In this document: piece after piece, positions 23,201 through 32,124 of the stretch
How the letters are laid out: every line of letters begins with the position of its first letter
How positions within the stretch are numbered: the first letter of the stretch is position 1
Assembly: GCF_007744075.1 (NCBI RefSeq)
Contig: NZ_CP036266.1
Location: 2,465,748 to 2,529,747, forward strand
From: Gimesia chilikensis
GTDB lineage: Bacteria > Planctomycetota > Planctomycetia > Planctomycetales > Planctomycetaceae
Direction of reading: 5' to 3'
DNA length: 64,000 nt
Program-made: the position numbers and the translations under genes
The notes under the pieces: generated by a model
What the model was told of the DNA's origin: nothing
Databases searched by the model: none
What the model saw: only the letters and a program-made list of their open reading frames with translations

Positions 23201-23950
23201 CTGATCGGCATCCAGTTCCTTGAACAGTGCCAGCACTTTTTCTTCCGGCCAGCGAATAGAGGGGATGTATTCTTCTTTGGAGATCCGGCTGTCGTTGTTT
23301 TTGTCGGTACGGGTCAGGTAAGAACGGTAGATGACCCAGCCGTTCTCGGCCCGCAGCTGGGAGCCGTCGGTGTGCTTCATACCGTAGGCAATATCGAGCA
23401 GCAGGTCCGCTTCACTGGAAGTGACCTGCCCATTCTGGTCTTTGTCCCAGATCGCGAATTTAAGCGCGGCCAGGGGCGGGAGTTGTTGTTTGAGTTCCCC
23501 GGTTGGCCATTCTTTCTTTGAGAGTTGTCCATCCCCGTCGGCATCGGCGGCTTGCTGAATCGCGGCCCATTTGCGTTTTGCTTCAGCCACGAACGGGGCC
23601 ACGGGATCGGGAACCGCAGCCCGTTCGCCTGGTGGCGTGACGCCGGTCACGGTCTGGAATTCTTCCAGCGAGAGTAGCTCATTACGATCGAAGTCACTGA
23701 CGGTGAATGCCTGCGCGGCCTGTTCCGGTTTCAGTTGGGGCATCCCGGCTGTGAATTCGTCCCGGGTTAAGTAACCGTCGCCGCTGGAATCGATTTTTTC
23801 ATACCGTTCCTCTGGTGTTGCAGCGTGAGCCTGGGGAGAAACGCTGGTCAGGATCAGTAACAGAACAGGCAGAAACCGACGGCGGTTCAAGCGATACGGG
23901 GCCGCGTCGTTTGCTGGCCGGGTGCTCTGTGGTTTTAGTAATAAAGTCAC
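20300..23950 (-). CDS. Secreted membrane-anchored protein with about 32 EF-hand loops
   Basis: 1216 residues from a GTG start with AAAGGTGA just upstream. An arginine-containing N-region and hydrophobic stretch end near AHA (about 44). I count 32 EF-hand loops of the D-x-(D/N)-x-(D/S/G) type. After two leading loops they form three super-repeats of about ten loops (roughly 370 residues each), recognisable by recurring phrases such as F.LAPIG..Y.T.R, LSW(E/D)EFY.EP.P.LIG and FDRNQSG. The C-terminus is one hydrophobic helix followed by RRKFSRR, a tail anchor or sorting signal. It is probably a calcium-binding surface protein; no catalytic domain is visible. Confidence 0.88.
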   Translation of the reverse strand: MTLLLKPQSTRPANDAAPYRLNRRRFLPVLLLILTSVSPQAHAATPEERYEKIDSSGDGYLTRDEFTAGMPQLKPEQAAQAFTVSDFDRNELLSLEEFQTVTGVTPPGERAAVPDPVAPFVAEAKRKWAAIQQAADADGDGQLSKKEWPTGELKQQLPPLAALKFAIWDKDQNGQVTSSEADLLLDIAYGMKHTDGSQLRAENGWVIYRSYLTRTDKNNDSRISKEEYIPSIRWPEEKVLALFKELDADQSDYLSIPELTKSTTSYIDEVAFFLRSDTDLDGFLSREELLKIGLNSASAARLNHAFPAFDVDGDGKFSMSEFRLAPIGCFYVTLRMYTQKDLDHDARLSWEEFYTEPAPQLIGLVWELFQRFDRNQSGMLELNEYEFAIDTSKIKPEFAFSAYDKNGDDQLTWEEHLPLVTGLKPELAKRNFHVVDFDGNGTLSLAEYQALPSLFPGRDRGSVPDPFAELAQAAHQTWRSIQSKADVNSDGRLSPTEWPRAALKEQLPPLAEVKFQNWDTNRNGTVSPEEAALMIDVAYGIRHVDGFPLRAANGLVLYRFYIERTDKNGDHRLSKAEYLPSVRLPAEKVLQNFQNMDANHDELLTYQELSTASSTNIDEFNLFLARDKDLDGFLSRDELGTHNSNNSTKNRLPQGMVAFDDDKDDKLSLREFRLAPIGASYITLRVFDRKDQNNDAQLSWDEFYAEPSPQLIGIAWELFRRYDRDQSGILSLDEFEFQVDYSKMNPQAAFTLNDVDRDSHLSETEYLAKIAKSAQPAARRDFHLVDFNHDGKLSQDEYRALPDLLPVEERGPVPDPVADLAAAARKTWQKIFKAADSSADGQLTYWEWPDSELEQQLPPLSRVEFKHWDANQDGRVSRKEADRLIQIAYGMQHTSAAPLRTPNGCVMYHSYITSADKDGDQRLSVNEYIRSIRKPVQEVFTMFRELDTNQDQQLTYRELAKSPLANIDELKFFQRHDTNLDGLLDVKELAKVNSNGATPGRIPQGMAAFDSDGDGHFSLAEFRFSPMGCCYVTMRVYGREDADHDGQLSWEEFYDEPSPLLIGLAWEQFQRFDRNQSGFLDLDEIEFRYDPTQIPADKYFTVIDADQNKTISFEEIFSEDKPDTSNVVKSRDYEIRFTQAKQHFAQSDLNRDQELSREEYAQFHQAEHLAAQQLRDAKGFARPDRIEWLLPAVISVNGVLVLGILLFLVRRKFSRR

Positions 23951-24020
23951 TCACTCACCTTTTTTCATCTTGGCTGCCGGGGGGGCGAAGCTGATCATGA
24001 CGGGAAGCATCCTCTGGTTG

Positions 24021-25085
24021 TTACTGCTCGAGCAGAGTACCCGCTAAGGACTGTCCCTGGGGGCTGGCCAGGGCGGCATAGACTTTGCCGTCAATTTTTT
24101 CCGAGAGGAAGGAAAAATGTCCGTCGCAGTAGCCCGCATTCACGCCGCCGGTGTGCAGCGAATTAGGAAAAGGGGCTCTGCCTTCAGGCTGTTCAAGCCC
24201 GGCATTGATAGCGGAGGAGCCGGAGTTCGCGAGGTTGTAATCCACATTGCCTTCAGTGCAGCGACCATTGACACAGGGGTCGCCGATGTAGAAGCTGGTC
24301 AGGAAGGGGCTGGGGGACGACCAGTTGGCCGTCCAGGCTTTGGGATCGTAGCCGGTCCGAATATTTTCGGAGATCATCAGCGTATTCGAAGCACCGTCGG
24401 TGATGCCCGCCATGGTGTAATGACGATCGGCGCGGACCTCTCCTTTCCAGGTTTCGTTGTAAAACAGACCCATGTAAAAGAACAGGTCACGGTCGGAGGG
24501 GGCTCCGTCATCTTGGGTCGAAGAATGGCAGATGATGCCGTTACCGTTCAGGTCGAGCCGTCTGCCACGGGCATCGACGGGACAGTTATGCACGCTTCCA
24601 ATCTGGGCGGTGAATCCAATTCCGCCGTTCAGGACGTAGGAGAGATTTCCTTTCCCCGGGATCACACTATGATCGGAGGGGCAGGTCAGGACGGCGATAT
24701 GTTGTCCCGCCAGGGGAATGTTGACTGGATCTTTGCAGGACAGATCGAAGTCCCACTGGTTATAGATGTTTGCCTGGTCCAGATAGGGGAGGATATCGAC
24801 AATCCAGCTGCGATATTGACCGAAGGTAGCGGGAGTACCGTCCCCGAAGTAGCCACAGGCGGGGAACCGCTGGGCGGTATCGGTATTCTGCAGCAGGGCG
24901 ATACCCAGGTTTCGCATGCGGTTGAGGCATTGTGCCTGCCGGGCCGAGTTACGGGCGGTCTGGATTGCCGGCAGGGTCAGTCCGATCAGCAGACTGATGA
25001 CCGCGGTAGCGACCAGCAGTTCGACGATTGTATATCCGGCAGTCGTGGGGGCGACCGACTTTGATTGCATTCGTTTATAGTTCAT
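24021..25085 (-). CDS. Diverged DUF1559/pseudopilin-like protein
   Basis: 354 residues from the ATG at 25085 (GGAG upstream); a GTG at 25091 and an ATG at 25070 are alternatives. The N-terminal helix is prepilin-like (GYTIVELLVATAVISLLIGL), then LPAIQTARNSARQAQCLNRMRNLG in place of the usual DUF1559 block, and a C-terminal HTGGVNAGYCDGHFSFLSEKIDGKVYAAL. Several cysteines occur (SCKDP, LTCPSD, DPCVNGRCTEG). The start overlaps the end of the upstream GYF-domain gene by 11 bases, so the two are translationally coupled and probably act together at the envelope. Confidence 0.85.
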   Translation of the reverse strand: MNYKRMQSKSVAPTTAGYTIVELLVATAVISLLIGLTLPAIQTARNSARQAQCLNRMRNLGIALLQNTDTAQRFPACGYFGDGTPATFGQYRSWIVDILPYLDQANIYNQWDFDLSCKDPVNIPLAGQHIAVLTCPSDHSVIPGKGNLSYVLNGGIGFTAQIGSVHNCPVDARGRRLDLNGNGIICHSSTQDDGAPSDRDLFFYMGLFYNETWKGEVRADRHYTMAGITDGASNTLMISENIRTGYDPKAWTANWSSPSPFLTSFYIGDPCVNGRCTEGNVDYNLANSGSSAINAGLEQPEGRAPFPNSLHTGGVNAGYCDGHFSFLSEKIDGKVYAALASPQGQSLAGTLLEQ

Positions 25086-26169
25086 CAGCACGCGACTCCA
25101 GCAGCCAGGCAGCGATATAAGTCAGGACGGCGACAATAATGACGGCGTCCGCAAAATACATCCAGTAAGAGAAGGCAGAGCACTCTCCGATCAGGGGAAA
25201 GATGAGTTTGGCTTCCGCATCTTTTTGAGAGGGGAAAACCAGGCTCTGTTGCTTGTTCCAGTTGAGCAGGTAATAGGCGACGATGCCGGACGCGGCCAGA
25301 GCGGTGCCGACTTTGAAGGCCCACCTGAGGAAGGACGTCGAGGTAATCAGCAGCAACGGCGACAGTACGGCGATCGTCAGTAAACCGCCTGCAGTATAAG
25401 CGGCAAACAGCAGGGGAGAGACCGGGCCGACAAAGGGGAAGTAGAATTGTCCCTTACCGAGCCAGCTGACCATGCCGACGGTCCCTGCACTCAAACAGAG
25501 GATGACTGCGACGACAAACAGGGCCAGCTTGAATCTGGGGCTGGAAAGAAATGAGAGGGAGACCGCGGGGACGATCTGTCGGGGTGCCTCTTCTTCCTCT
25601 TGCTTCGGCGCACGGGCATCGACTCGTTCGACTGCAGCCCGGACCGTCGTCGACCAGGTTTCGTCCGAGTAGGCACCGGTGTCTGCTTCTTCGTCGGTTT
25701 CGTCGAGGGGGGAATCCGTCGAATCGATCTGATCTGTTTCGGCGTCGCTGTCAACGCTCGCTGTCTCAGCTGTAGACCGTCTGCCTGCGTAGTCCGTATT
25801 GACGGGGACGGGTGGAATCTTACTGTTTCTTAACGAGAGCAGCCGTCGCAACCAGCCAGGCTGGTCCGCCTGGAGATCGGCTTCGGATTCATCCGGTCCC
25901 GCCAGAAATGTATCCAGATCCTCGGCGTCGGCAAGTTCAGCGGAGACTTCAGAGTCTGTTTCAGTGGCGACCGGATCGGGTTCCGGATCTTTGCGTGCCA
26001 TGTAGTACAGACCCACGACAGAGTCTGCCCGCTGCCAGTCGTCCAGATAATGTGGACGGACCTGGGTGTCCGGAGTGAGTTTTTCCTCGCGGATCATGTC
26101 GACCAGTTCCCGAAACGTGTAGGGGCCCTGTTCTTCCGCGTCCCGTATGCAAAACCATTCGATTGTCAT
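25075..26169 (-). CDS. GYF_2-domain integral membrane protein
   Basis: 364 residues. The first 55 residues form a GYF_2/DUF4339 domain (IEWFCIRDAEEQGPYTFREL ... PDTQVRPHYLDDWQRAD), normally a protein-interaction module. A long acidic, low-complexity linker (about 60-190) leads to four or five membrane helices (LFVVAVILCLSAGTVGMVSW, LFAAYTAGGLLTIAVLSPLLL, and others). It is the first gene of a pair with the diverged DUF1559 protein, whose start it overlaps. GYF_2 proteins are frequent in planctomycetes, and their partners are largely unknown. Confidence 0.82.
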   Translation of the reverse strand: MTIEWFCIRDAEEQGPYTFRELVDMIREEKLTPDTQVRPHYLDDWQRADSVVGLYYMARKDPEPDPVATETDSEVSAELADAEDLDTFLAGPDESEADLQADQPGWLRRLLSLRNSKIPPVPVNTDYAGRRSTAETASVDSDAETDQIDSTDSPLDETDEEADTGAYSDETWSTTVRAAVERVDARAPKQEEEEAPRQIVPAVSLSFLSSPRFKLALFVVAVILCLSAGTVGMVSWLGKGQFYFPFVGPVSPLLFAAYTAGGLLTIAVLSPLLLITSTSFLRWAFKVGTALAASGIVAYYLLNWNKQQSLVFPSQKDAEAKLIFPLIGECSAFSYWMYFADAVIIVAVLTYIAAWLLESRADEL

Positions 26170-26425
26170 AAGTCTTCAAACACAGTCTGAGTCATTCAGA
26201 TCTGTTCAAGCAGGGAGTTATGTAGATGATCGCGTTGTAACACATGGTCAGTGTACATTGAGAGGTGTGCAATAGTTAATCAAATTTAGACAGAAAAATT
26301 AAATAATCTTAAATATTGAAACAGGCGTGTTTCAGGACTGGAAATGGAAGCGGGCTTGAGTCTGTGCAAATGGTGTCAGTATTTTGATAATCAGTGCCTG
26401 ATCACATGTCAAAGGAGAGAGATTC

Positions 26426-27331
26426 ATGGCAGATACGCGACAGGTTGTGAAATGGTCTTTGGAGCAGACGTGTCCCTTTCGAAAGGGAGAGAACTGGTAT
26501 CTTCCCCAGGAGACATCGACGCAGTTGTTTCATCTTGAAACATTGGACCGGGCGCTGCGCGAGCAAAGGATCCTGGATGGGATCTGCGTCACATCCTGGG
26601 ATCTGGAATTCAACCGGGATGGGCCGGGCATTAAACGCCAGACTCCTTCAGGTGGTTTCCTGGTGAAGGATCTGGCAGGCGATTATGGGGACCTTACGAA
26701 AGTGCAGTCTACCTGTGAAGCATGTGTAGCGAATGCGTCAGCAGGTCAGGGGACAAAGGTCGCGGGCTGTCATGGGACATTCGACGTCGATCCTGATTCT
26801 CAAGAGCTGGAAGCGTTATTAAGGAGGATCGTTCAAGAACATCAAATAGAAACAAGTCTCAAGGCTGCTTTTCAGGAGACTGATCCGCTGTGGTACTCAT
26901 TCTGGATTGAGTCTCCGATGAAACCGCATCAGATGGAACTGCTTCGTGAAATTCTGAGTACAGCTGCAAGTGTTGACGATTCTCAAGTATTGCAGGGGCA
27001 TGCACATTTTCTGGAAGCGCTGAACCGGTCACTCACGAGCGAGATTCCATTACACGTGATTTTGATGCCGCGGGGGCACGTAGATTTCGGCTTCTATACT
27101 GTGTTTCCACATTGCCCGCGCTGTCGGGCCAGTACGCCTGTGAAACGCTGGCAGACCGCGTATCCGAAAGACACATATCGTTGTGAAGTCTGCGGTGCGG
27201 AGTATATTCCCAACGAGCATCAGAGCACAACGCGGATGGAACTGGACTGGAATCCGATCAATTTGAAGAGGCATCTGGGACCGGAAGGTTATGAGGATTT
27301 CTTACGACGCTTCCAGGACCAACGCGGGTAG
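26426..27331 (+). CDS. Conserved protein of unknown function with C-terminal zinc ribbon
   Basis: 301 residues; AAAGGAGA lies 7 bases before the ATG. I do not recognise the family. It is soluble, with no signal or membrane segment. A C-terminal four-cysteine ribbon (CPRC at 230-233, CEVC at 253-256) should bind zinc. A second cysteine group lies in the middle (CEACVANASAGQG..VAGCHG), and the N-terminus has CPFRKGENWYLP. The middle third is helical. It ends 9 bases before the convergent kinase gene. Its own promoter region (26170-26425) shows nothing distinctive. Confidence 0.75.
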   Translation: MADTRQVVKWSLEQTCPFRKGENWYLPQETSTQLFHLETLDRALREQRILDGICVTSWDLEFNRDGPGIKRQTPSGGFLVKDLAGDYGDLTKVQSTCEACVANASAGQGTKVAGCHGTFDVDPDSQELEALLRRIVQEHQIETSLKAAFQETDPLWYSFWIESPMKPHQMELLREILSTAASVDDSQVLQGHAHFLEALNRSLTSEIPLHVILMPRGHVDFGFYTVFPHCPRCRASTPVKRWQTAYPKDTYRCEVCGAEYIPNEHQSTTRMELDWNPINLKRHLGPEGYEDFLRRFQDQRG

Positions 27332-27340
27332 TCGGTCTAC

Positions 27341-30300
27341 CTAGTTCTTGATCCGAGTGGCCCCATTCAATTTGCCATCCGCGTGGTGCGGGCTGGCATC
27401 GGGGATGGTTTTTCCCGTTTCCTGATCGAAGCGATACAGCAGAAGTGTCTGATCGTCGAGGGGGAACTGGTCGGCTGGTGTGAAGGGATTGCTGTAGCGT
27501 TCCGTATTGGAAACGCGCAGAGCATGCAGGCGGCCTTCGAAGCCACGGGAAGTGCCGGTTTCTTCCGTCGGTGTGCCGCCGATCCATAGTGGTTTCGACA
27601 AACAGTCTTTGACGATGTTCCTGACCCGTTGATATTTGATGCTCCGCATTTTCTGTGTATTACAGGGGAGACCATTGATGAAGAGTCGCCAGTTCGAACC
27701 GTCCCACTGACAGGCCACATGCACGGGGCGACTGGTGGCAACATCGCGACTGGAGGTCGACGAGACCGGAATTTCCTGGGACCGCGGATCCAGCAGCGAC
27801 CAGGTCCAGTATTCTCCCTGGTTCACATGGTATTTCAGACTGAGTGAGCCCCATTGAAATACACTCTGATGTGTCAGTTTCCTGCTGGGTTCCGGAGAGA
27901 GCCAGGCTTCGATGGTCAATGCGCCGTTAAACTGGTCGGGAAGCTTCGATTCGAGCCAGCCGGTGCCATCGAACTGGATGCCACGACCGGTCAGCTGCGG
28001 GTCCACTTGAGGCGCGGTTGACCAGTCGGCCCCCATGATTCTGCCGTGATTGTGCATGCCACTTAAATCATGGAGCAGGTTGCCGCTGCCCTGTTCAAAG
28101 CGGTACAGGGTGACGGTCGATGCATGCTGGGTGAGCAGCGGTGGCGGTTCAAAGGCGGAGTCGTAAATCGTTTCTTCACTGATGCGCAGCTGGGAGATAT
28201 TGCCCTGAAATCCGCGGTGCTGTGCATCTTCAATCACAGAGCCGGTACCGATGCGCAGCAGCGAACGGAGATAGCGCGCTTCCTGGGGAGACTGCTCTTT
28301 CCGCACTTTCTCCGGCACCTGTCCGTCCACAAAGACGTTGAGTGAAGTGCCATCAAAGACACCGGCGATATGGTGCTGGCCGGGAGGGATCTCCGCTGAG
28401 AAAGCGTGCCAGGTCCAGGCACCTTCGTGGTAGTAGACGTGCACGCGATGATTTCTGAGTACGCAGTACATGGCACGGAGATGCGAATGCAGGTCAAAGA
28501 TGACGGCCGAGGAGAACTGGTCGTTCATACTTTCTGCAGAGATATCAGCCCAGCATTCGATCGTCAGGGGATCAGTGGGACGGCGATAGTCATAGACGGC
28601 TTCGACCGAGTCATCAACGCCGTTGAAGTGCAGGGAGAATCGATCGAGACTTTCCAGTCCCTGCGTAGACAGATTGGGGGTGGCGCAGATCCGGAAGCCG
28701 GTCAACGCGTCACGAGTGACCGGCAGGCGACCTTCGCGGTAAGCAGCGCGACAGGACTCGGCTGACTGAATTGCCGATCCGCCCCGCAGCATGCGGTGGG
28801 TTCCGGTGTGGGGGCCCGAGGGATTATTGACCGGGTTAGAGAAGCTTTCTTCATTTGAGAAATAGTCGCGGCACCACTCGGCGACGTTGCCGTGCATGTC
28901 GTACAAACCGAAGGCATTCGGCTGCAGTCGACCACAGGGCTGGGGCTGTGTCGTGCCGGTCCAGGCATAAAGGGCAAGCTGTTCTGAATCAGCCGGGTAC
29001 CACGGTGTGGTGGTGCCCGCACGACAGGCGTATTCCCATTGTGACTCAGCTGGGAGATCAAAATTGAAGGCGGGATTCTGTCGGGTCAGCCAGCTGCAGA
29101 AGTTACGTGCATCGTACCAGCTGAGGTTGGCGACCGGATGGTCATCCCCCAGGGCGCCCTTGAGATCACTGGCCCAGGTGATCTGCGGATCAGCCCCGGC
29201 TGCTTTGAAGTCGGTGCCTCCCCGCCCGTCGCGTTCGGCGTCGGTCCGGTAGCGGGCGCGATCGACAAACTGTCGGAACTGCTTCCGGGTGATTTCGGTA
29301 CGGCTGATATAGAAGGGGACGGTGATGCGTGCCAGGCGTTGCGGTAAATCTGCCGTCAGCACTTTGTATTTGAGTTCCTGCTGTTGGGTCGAAGCTGCGG
29401 TGTTTTTCAGCGTTTCATCCAGCGTGCCCATCATGAATTCCCCGGGGGGAATCAGTTCGAGATCGATCGACGCGCCGTTGCCCAGGGGAATATTCACTTG
29501 CGGCGTCAACTGAAGATGATCGGCCCAGGCCTGTTGCAGTTCGCGGATTCGCTCGGGCGAATCATTGACCAGCACGGGGTCGGGCTTTTCGACCGGCCAT
29601 TTGAATTCGTTGTTTTTTTCGGGACTTTTAGCAGGATCAAATTCTTCCCAGGTGGCGCCCACGATCTTACCATCGCGACCATTGCCACTCAGATCGGGAA
29701 CGACATTCCCGGTATTGGCTTGCATGTGATACAGCAAAAGTGTTGAGTCGTTGGACGTCAGTTCTTTTTCCGGGGAGAAATCGTCCAGGTAGATGGCTCC
29801 CTGGGAGAACCGGCACTGATGCAACACTCCGGCGAAGCAGGCTTTTTTCTCAGCCACAGGACGGCCGATCAGCGCGGGATCGGGGTTGGCACCCAGATGG
29901 ATGGGAATGGGGGAATGGCGATGTCGGCGACGGACCGGGTAGTTCAATCCCTGTTTCTTGCCATTCACATACATGCCGATACTGATACCGTCATAAACGG
30001 CAGCCAGGTGGACCTTTTTACCACAACCGATCTGATGCGAATACTTATGCGGGGCGTAATAAATGCCGTCGTGAAACAGGAACTCAGGCATGGTTCCGTC
30101 TCTCAGACGCAGCAGGAATCCGGCCGTCTCCGCATTGGAAACGATTTCCATATTCCGCGGGCGTTCTTCACAGTCCGGAGTCAGCCAGGCCTCGAAGGTA
30201 ATCGGTTCGCCACTGTCATAGATAAAGGGGGTTTCGATAAAGTCGTCGACTCCGTCGAAGCGGAGCACGAACTCAGTCTGACGAGGTTCAGGCACGACAG

Positions 30301-31453
30301 GTACAGCGGGAGCCTGGTTGTCGGCAACTTCTTCTGTGGCCGGGGCAGGCAGCAGGAGCAGAAAGCCCAACAGAATCAGCATGGCCAGTGAGAAAAATGC
30401 TCCATACCATTTCCAGCCTTTCTCACGTTTGAGAGACTTTTGATGCAGTATGTATTCCAGTGACTCTACATTGCCCAGGCGGTGATGCAGGGCGGCGGTG
30501 ACTTCCCGGGCGGAGGGTCTGAGTTGCGGATCGCGCTCCAGCATCGACTTCAGCAGTTTTCGATCGACACGATTGACCTGCTGAAACTGGCTGGGTTGAT
30601 TGATAATCTCCAGAGTTTTGTGATCGCGGTTCAGGGGATGGCCTGTCAGCAGAAAAAACCAGACACAGCCCAGAGAATAGATGTCCGATTTGTCTGTGGC
30701 GTTGCGGGCGGCATTCCATTGTTCAGGCGCAACGTAATGGATTTGTCCGAAGCCCTGTCTGAGTGAGGTCAGTTCGTCGTCAGGCAGATTGAGTTCAGGT
30801 TGAAAGGCCAGGCCGAAATCTGCGATCTGGACGTAACCTTTTGTATTCACCAGGATATTTCCGGGGTGAATGTCGCGATGGACAATACCCAACTGATGAA
30901 CGGCAGTCAGTCCCGAAGCGACCTGAAAGATCAGACTGGCACAGGCCCGTGAGGGAATTGAGGACCCGAGTTCCTGCATCCGCTGCGTCAGATTCTGGCC
31001 ATCCACGTATTCCTGTACGAAATAGGTGAAGCCATTTTCTTCTCCTGCAAACAGTGCCTTGACTACATAGGGGGATTCGACACGTGCGAGCAGTTTGACT
31101 TCCCGCTCAAATCGCTCTGAGAGGTTCTTCCAGTTTTTCTGCTTTTCCGAGTTAATGATTTTTACGGCGACCGGGCGAATCAGGCGGGTGTCATAGCCTT
31201 TGAAAACGCGTCCCATGCCACCCGCGCCGATTTCGTGTTCCAGCGAGATGTGTCCAATAGACAGCGGGGGGACCTTGAGGCTGTTGATCAGGTCATCGGT
31301 TTCCTCATCCAACTGTTCGAGGTGTGCGCGGCAGGCACTGCAGCTGCTGAAATGCCGGGAAAGGGAATCAATCTCGCTGAAATCGAGTTTTCCCAGGTTA
31401 TAGTCTGAAAGCGTCGCCAGATTGGGGCATTCGGAGGGATTGGAGTTAACCAC
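27341..31453 (-). CDS. Giant Ser/Thr protein kinase fused to LamG and formylglycine-generating-enzyme-like domains
   Basis: 1370 residues. The N-terminus is an anti-sigma-like zinc finger (HFSSCSAC, H34-C38-C41). The kinase domain (about 70-330) has all key residues: GAGGMG loop (76-81), VAVK (K98), HRDIHPGN (D194, N199) and DFG (212-214). One membrane helix (about 348-368) puts the rest outside the cytoplasm: LamG/concanavalin-like domain (about 395-590), FGE-sulfatase/SUMF1 domain (about 650-890; HGNVAEWCRDYF, RGGSAIQSAESCRAAYR, GFRICA), and two more LamG domains (about 905-1370). LamG units may bind glycans, so an extracellular cue could control the kinase. The ECF sigma gene 110 bases upstream is the probable partner, a coupling known in planctomycetes. 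Confidence 0.9.
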   Translation of the reverse strand: MVNSNPSECPNLATLSDYNLGKLDFSEIDSLSRHFSSCSACRAHLEQLDEETDDLINSLKVPPLSIGHISLEHEIGAGGMGRVFKGYDTRLIRPVAVKIINSEKQKNWKNLSERFEREVKLLARVESPYVVKALFAGEENGFTYFVQEYVDGQNLTQRMQELGSSIPSRACASLIFQVASGLTAVHQLGIVHRDIHPGNILVNTKGYVQIADFGLAFQPELNLPDDELTSLRQGFGQIHYVAPEQWNAARNATDKSDIYSLGCVWFFLLTGHPLNRDHKTLEIINQPSQFQQVNRVDRKLLKSMLERDPQLRPSAREVTAALHHRLGNVESLEYILHQKSLKREKGWKWYGAFFSLAMLILLGFLLLLPAPATEEVADNQAPAVPVVPEPRQTEFVLRFDGVDDFIETPFIYDSGEPITFEAWLTPDCEERPRNMEIVSNAETAGFLLRLRDGTMPEFLFHDGIYYAPHKYSHQIGCGKKVHLAAVYDGISIGMYVNGKKQGLNYPVRRRHRHSPIPIHLGANPDPALIGRPVAEKKACFAGVLHQCRFSQGAIYLDDFSPEKELTSNDSTLLLYHMQANTGNVVPDLSGNGRDGKIVGATWEEFDPAKSPEKNNEFKWPVEKPDPVLVNDSPERIRELQQAWADHLQLTPQVNIPLGNGASIDLELIPPGEFMMGTLDETLKNTAASTQQQELKYKVLTADLPQRLARITVPFYISRTEITRKQFRQFVDRARYRTDAERDGRGGTDFKAAGADPQITWASDLKGALGDDHPVANLSWYDARNFCSWLTRQNPAFNFDLPAESQWEYACRAGTTTPWYPADSEQLALYAWTGTTQPQPCGRLQPNAFGLYDMHGNVAEWCRDYFSNEESFSNPVNNPSGPHTGTHRMLRGGSAIQSAESCRAAYREGRLPVTRDALTGFRICATPNLSTQGLESLDRFSLHFNGVDDSVEAVYDYRRPTDPLTIECWADISAESMNDQFSSAVIFDLHSHLRAMYCVLRNHRVHVYYHEGAWTWHAFSAEIPPGQHHIAGVFDGTSLNVFVDGQVPEKVRKEQSPQEARYLRSLLRIGTGSVIEDAQHRGFQGNISQLRISEETIYDSAFEPPPLLTQHASTVTLYRFEQGSGNLLHDLSGMHNHGRIMGADWSTAPQVDPQLTGRGIQFDGTGWLESKLPDQFNGALTIEAWLSPEPSRKLTHQSVFQWGSLSLKYHVNQGEYWTWSLLDPRSQEIPVSSTSSRDVATSRPVHVACQWDGSNWRLFINGLPCNTQKMRSIKYQRVRNIVKDCLSKPLWIGGTPTEETGTSRGFEGRLHALRVSNTERYSNPFTPADQFPLDDQTLLLYRFDQETGKTIPDASPHHADGKLNGATRIKN

Positions 31454-31563
31454 CAGTCCGGGTCCTCAGTAAAGTTTTAACAACAGTCAACAATGTCTTC
31501 CTTAAGTAACTGTGTTAAAAACCGGGAAGTTGTGACATGAAATCAGCTGGAAAGTTCTGATTT

Positions 31564-32124
31564 TCAGGATTCCCCCAGAAAATCACGAATTTTGCGGAGT
31601 GCCCGGGACTGGATCTGACGGACATTTGCTGAGGCGAGGCCTGTCTCCTCGGCGATTTCCCGGGGGAGCTTCCCTGCAAGAAAATACAGGCTCAGCACCT
31701 GTTTTTCATTTTCGGACAGCCCGGCCAGCTGAATCAGCCCTTCTGCGATATCCCGTTTCTCCTCAATGGTTTCGATGTTGTCATCGATCAGATTATGGAT
31801 CTGGTTGAGGTTATCAGAGCCACCGATGGGGACGACCTGTTTTTTGCGAATCTGATTCGCAGCGACATTCCGCAGACAGCTTTTCAGCAAGCGAATGAAG
31901 CTGTGCCGACCGTGTTCCAACCGGAGGTCCTGCTCGGCCATCACCTTGACGACGACGGTCAGTGTCTCCTGAACCGCATCTTCTACATCCTGTCTGTTAT
32001 CCAGAACGCGGCTGGCAATGCGGAACAGAACCCATTCCGAGAGCTTCATCAACCTGTTACGGGAATCCGGATCTCCCTGTGAGGCATGATAAATGAGAGT
32101 GGTCGAGATGGATTCCAGATTCAT
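31564..32124 (-). CDS. ECF-type RNA polymerase sigma factor
   Basis: 186 residues. Region 2 is DNRQDVEDAVQETLTVVVK and region 4 is LSENEKQVLSLYFLAGKLPREIAEETGLASANVRQI, a helix-turn-helix for the -35 element. There is no anti-sigma gene nearby. Instead the downstream kinase carries an N-terminal HxxxCxxC finger like that of anti-sigma factors, so kinase and sigma factor probably form one signalling pair. Confidence 0.92.
   Translation of the reverse strand: MNLESISTTLIYHASQGDPDSRNRLMKLSEWVLFRIASRVLDNRQDVEDAVQETLTVVVKVMAEQDLRLEHGRHSFIRLLKSCLRNVAANQIRKKQVVPIGGSDNLNQIHNLIDDNIETIEEKRDIAEGLIQLAGLSENEKQVLSLYFLAGKLPREIAEETGLASANVRQIQSRALRKIRDFLGES

Noticed and set aside
24117-25064. 315-codon plus-strand frame opposite the diverged pseudopilin
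   Set aside because: The minus-strand protein has a prepilin motif and conserved DUF1559 features; the plus frame has none.
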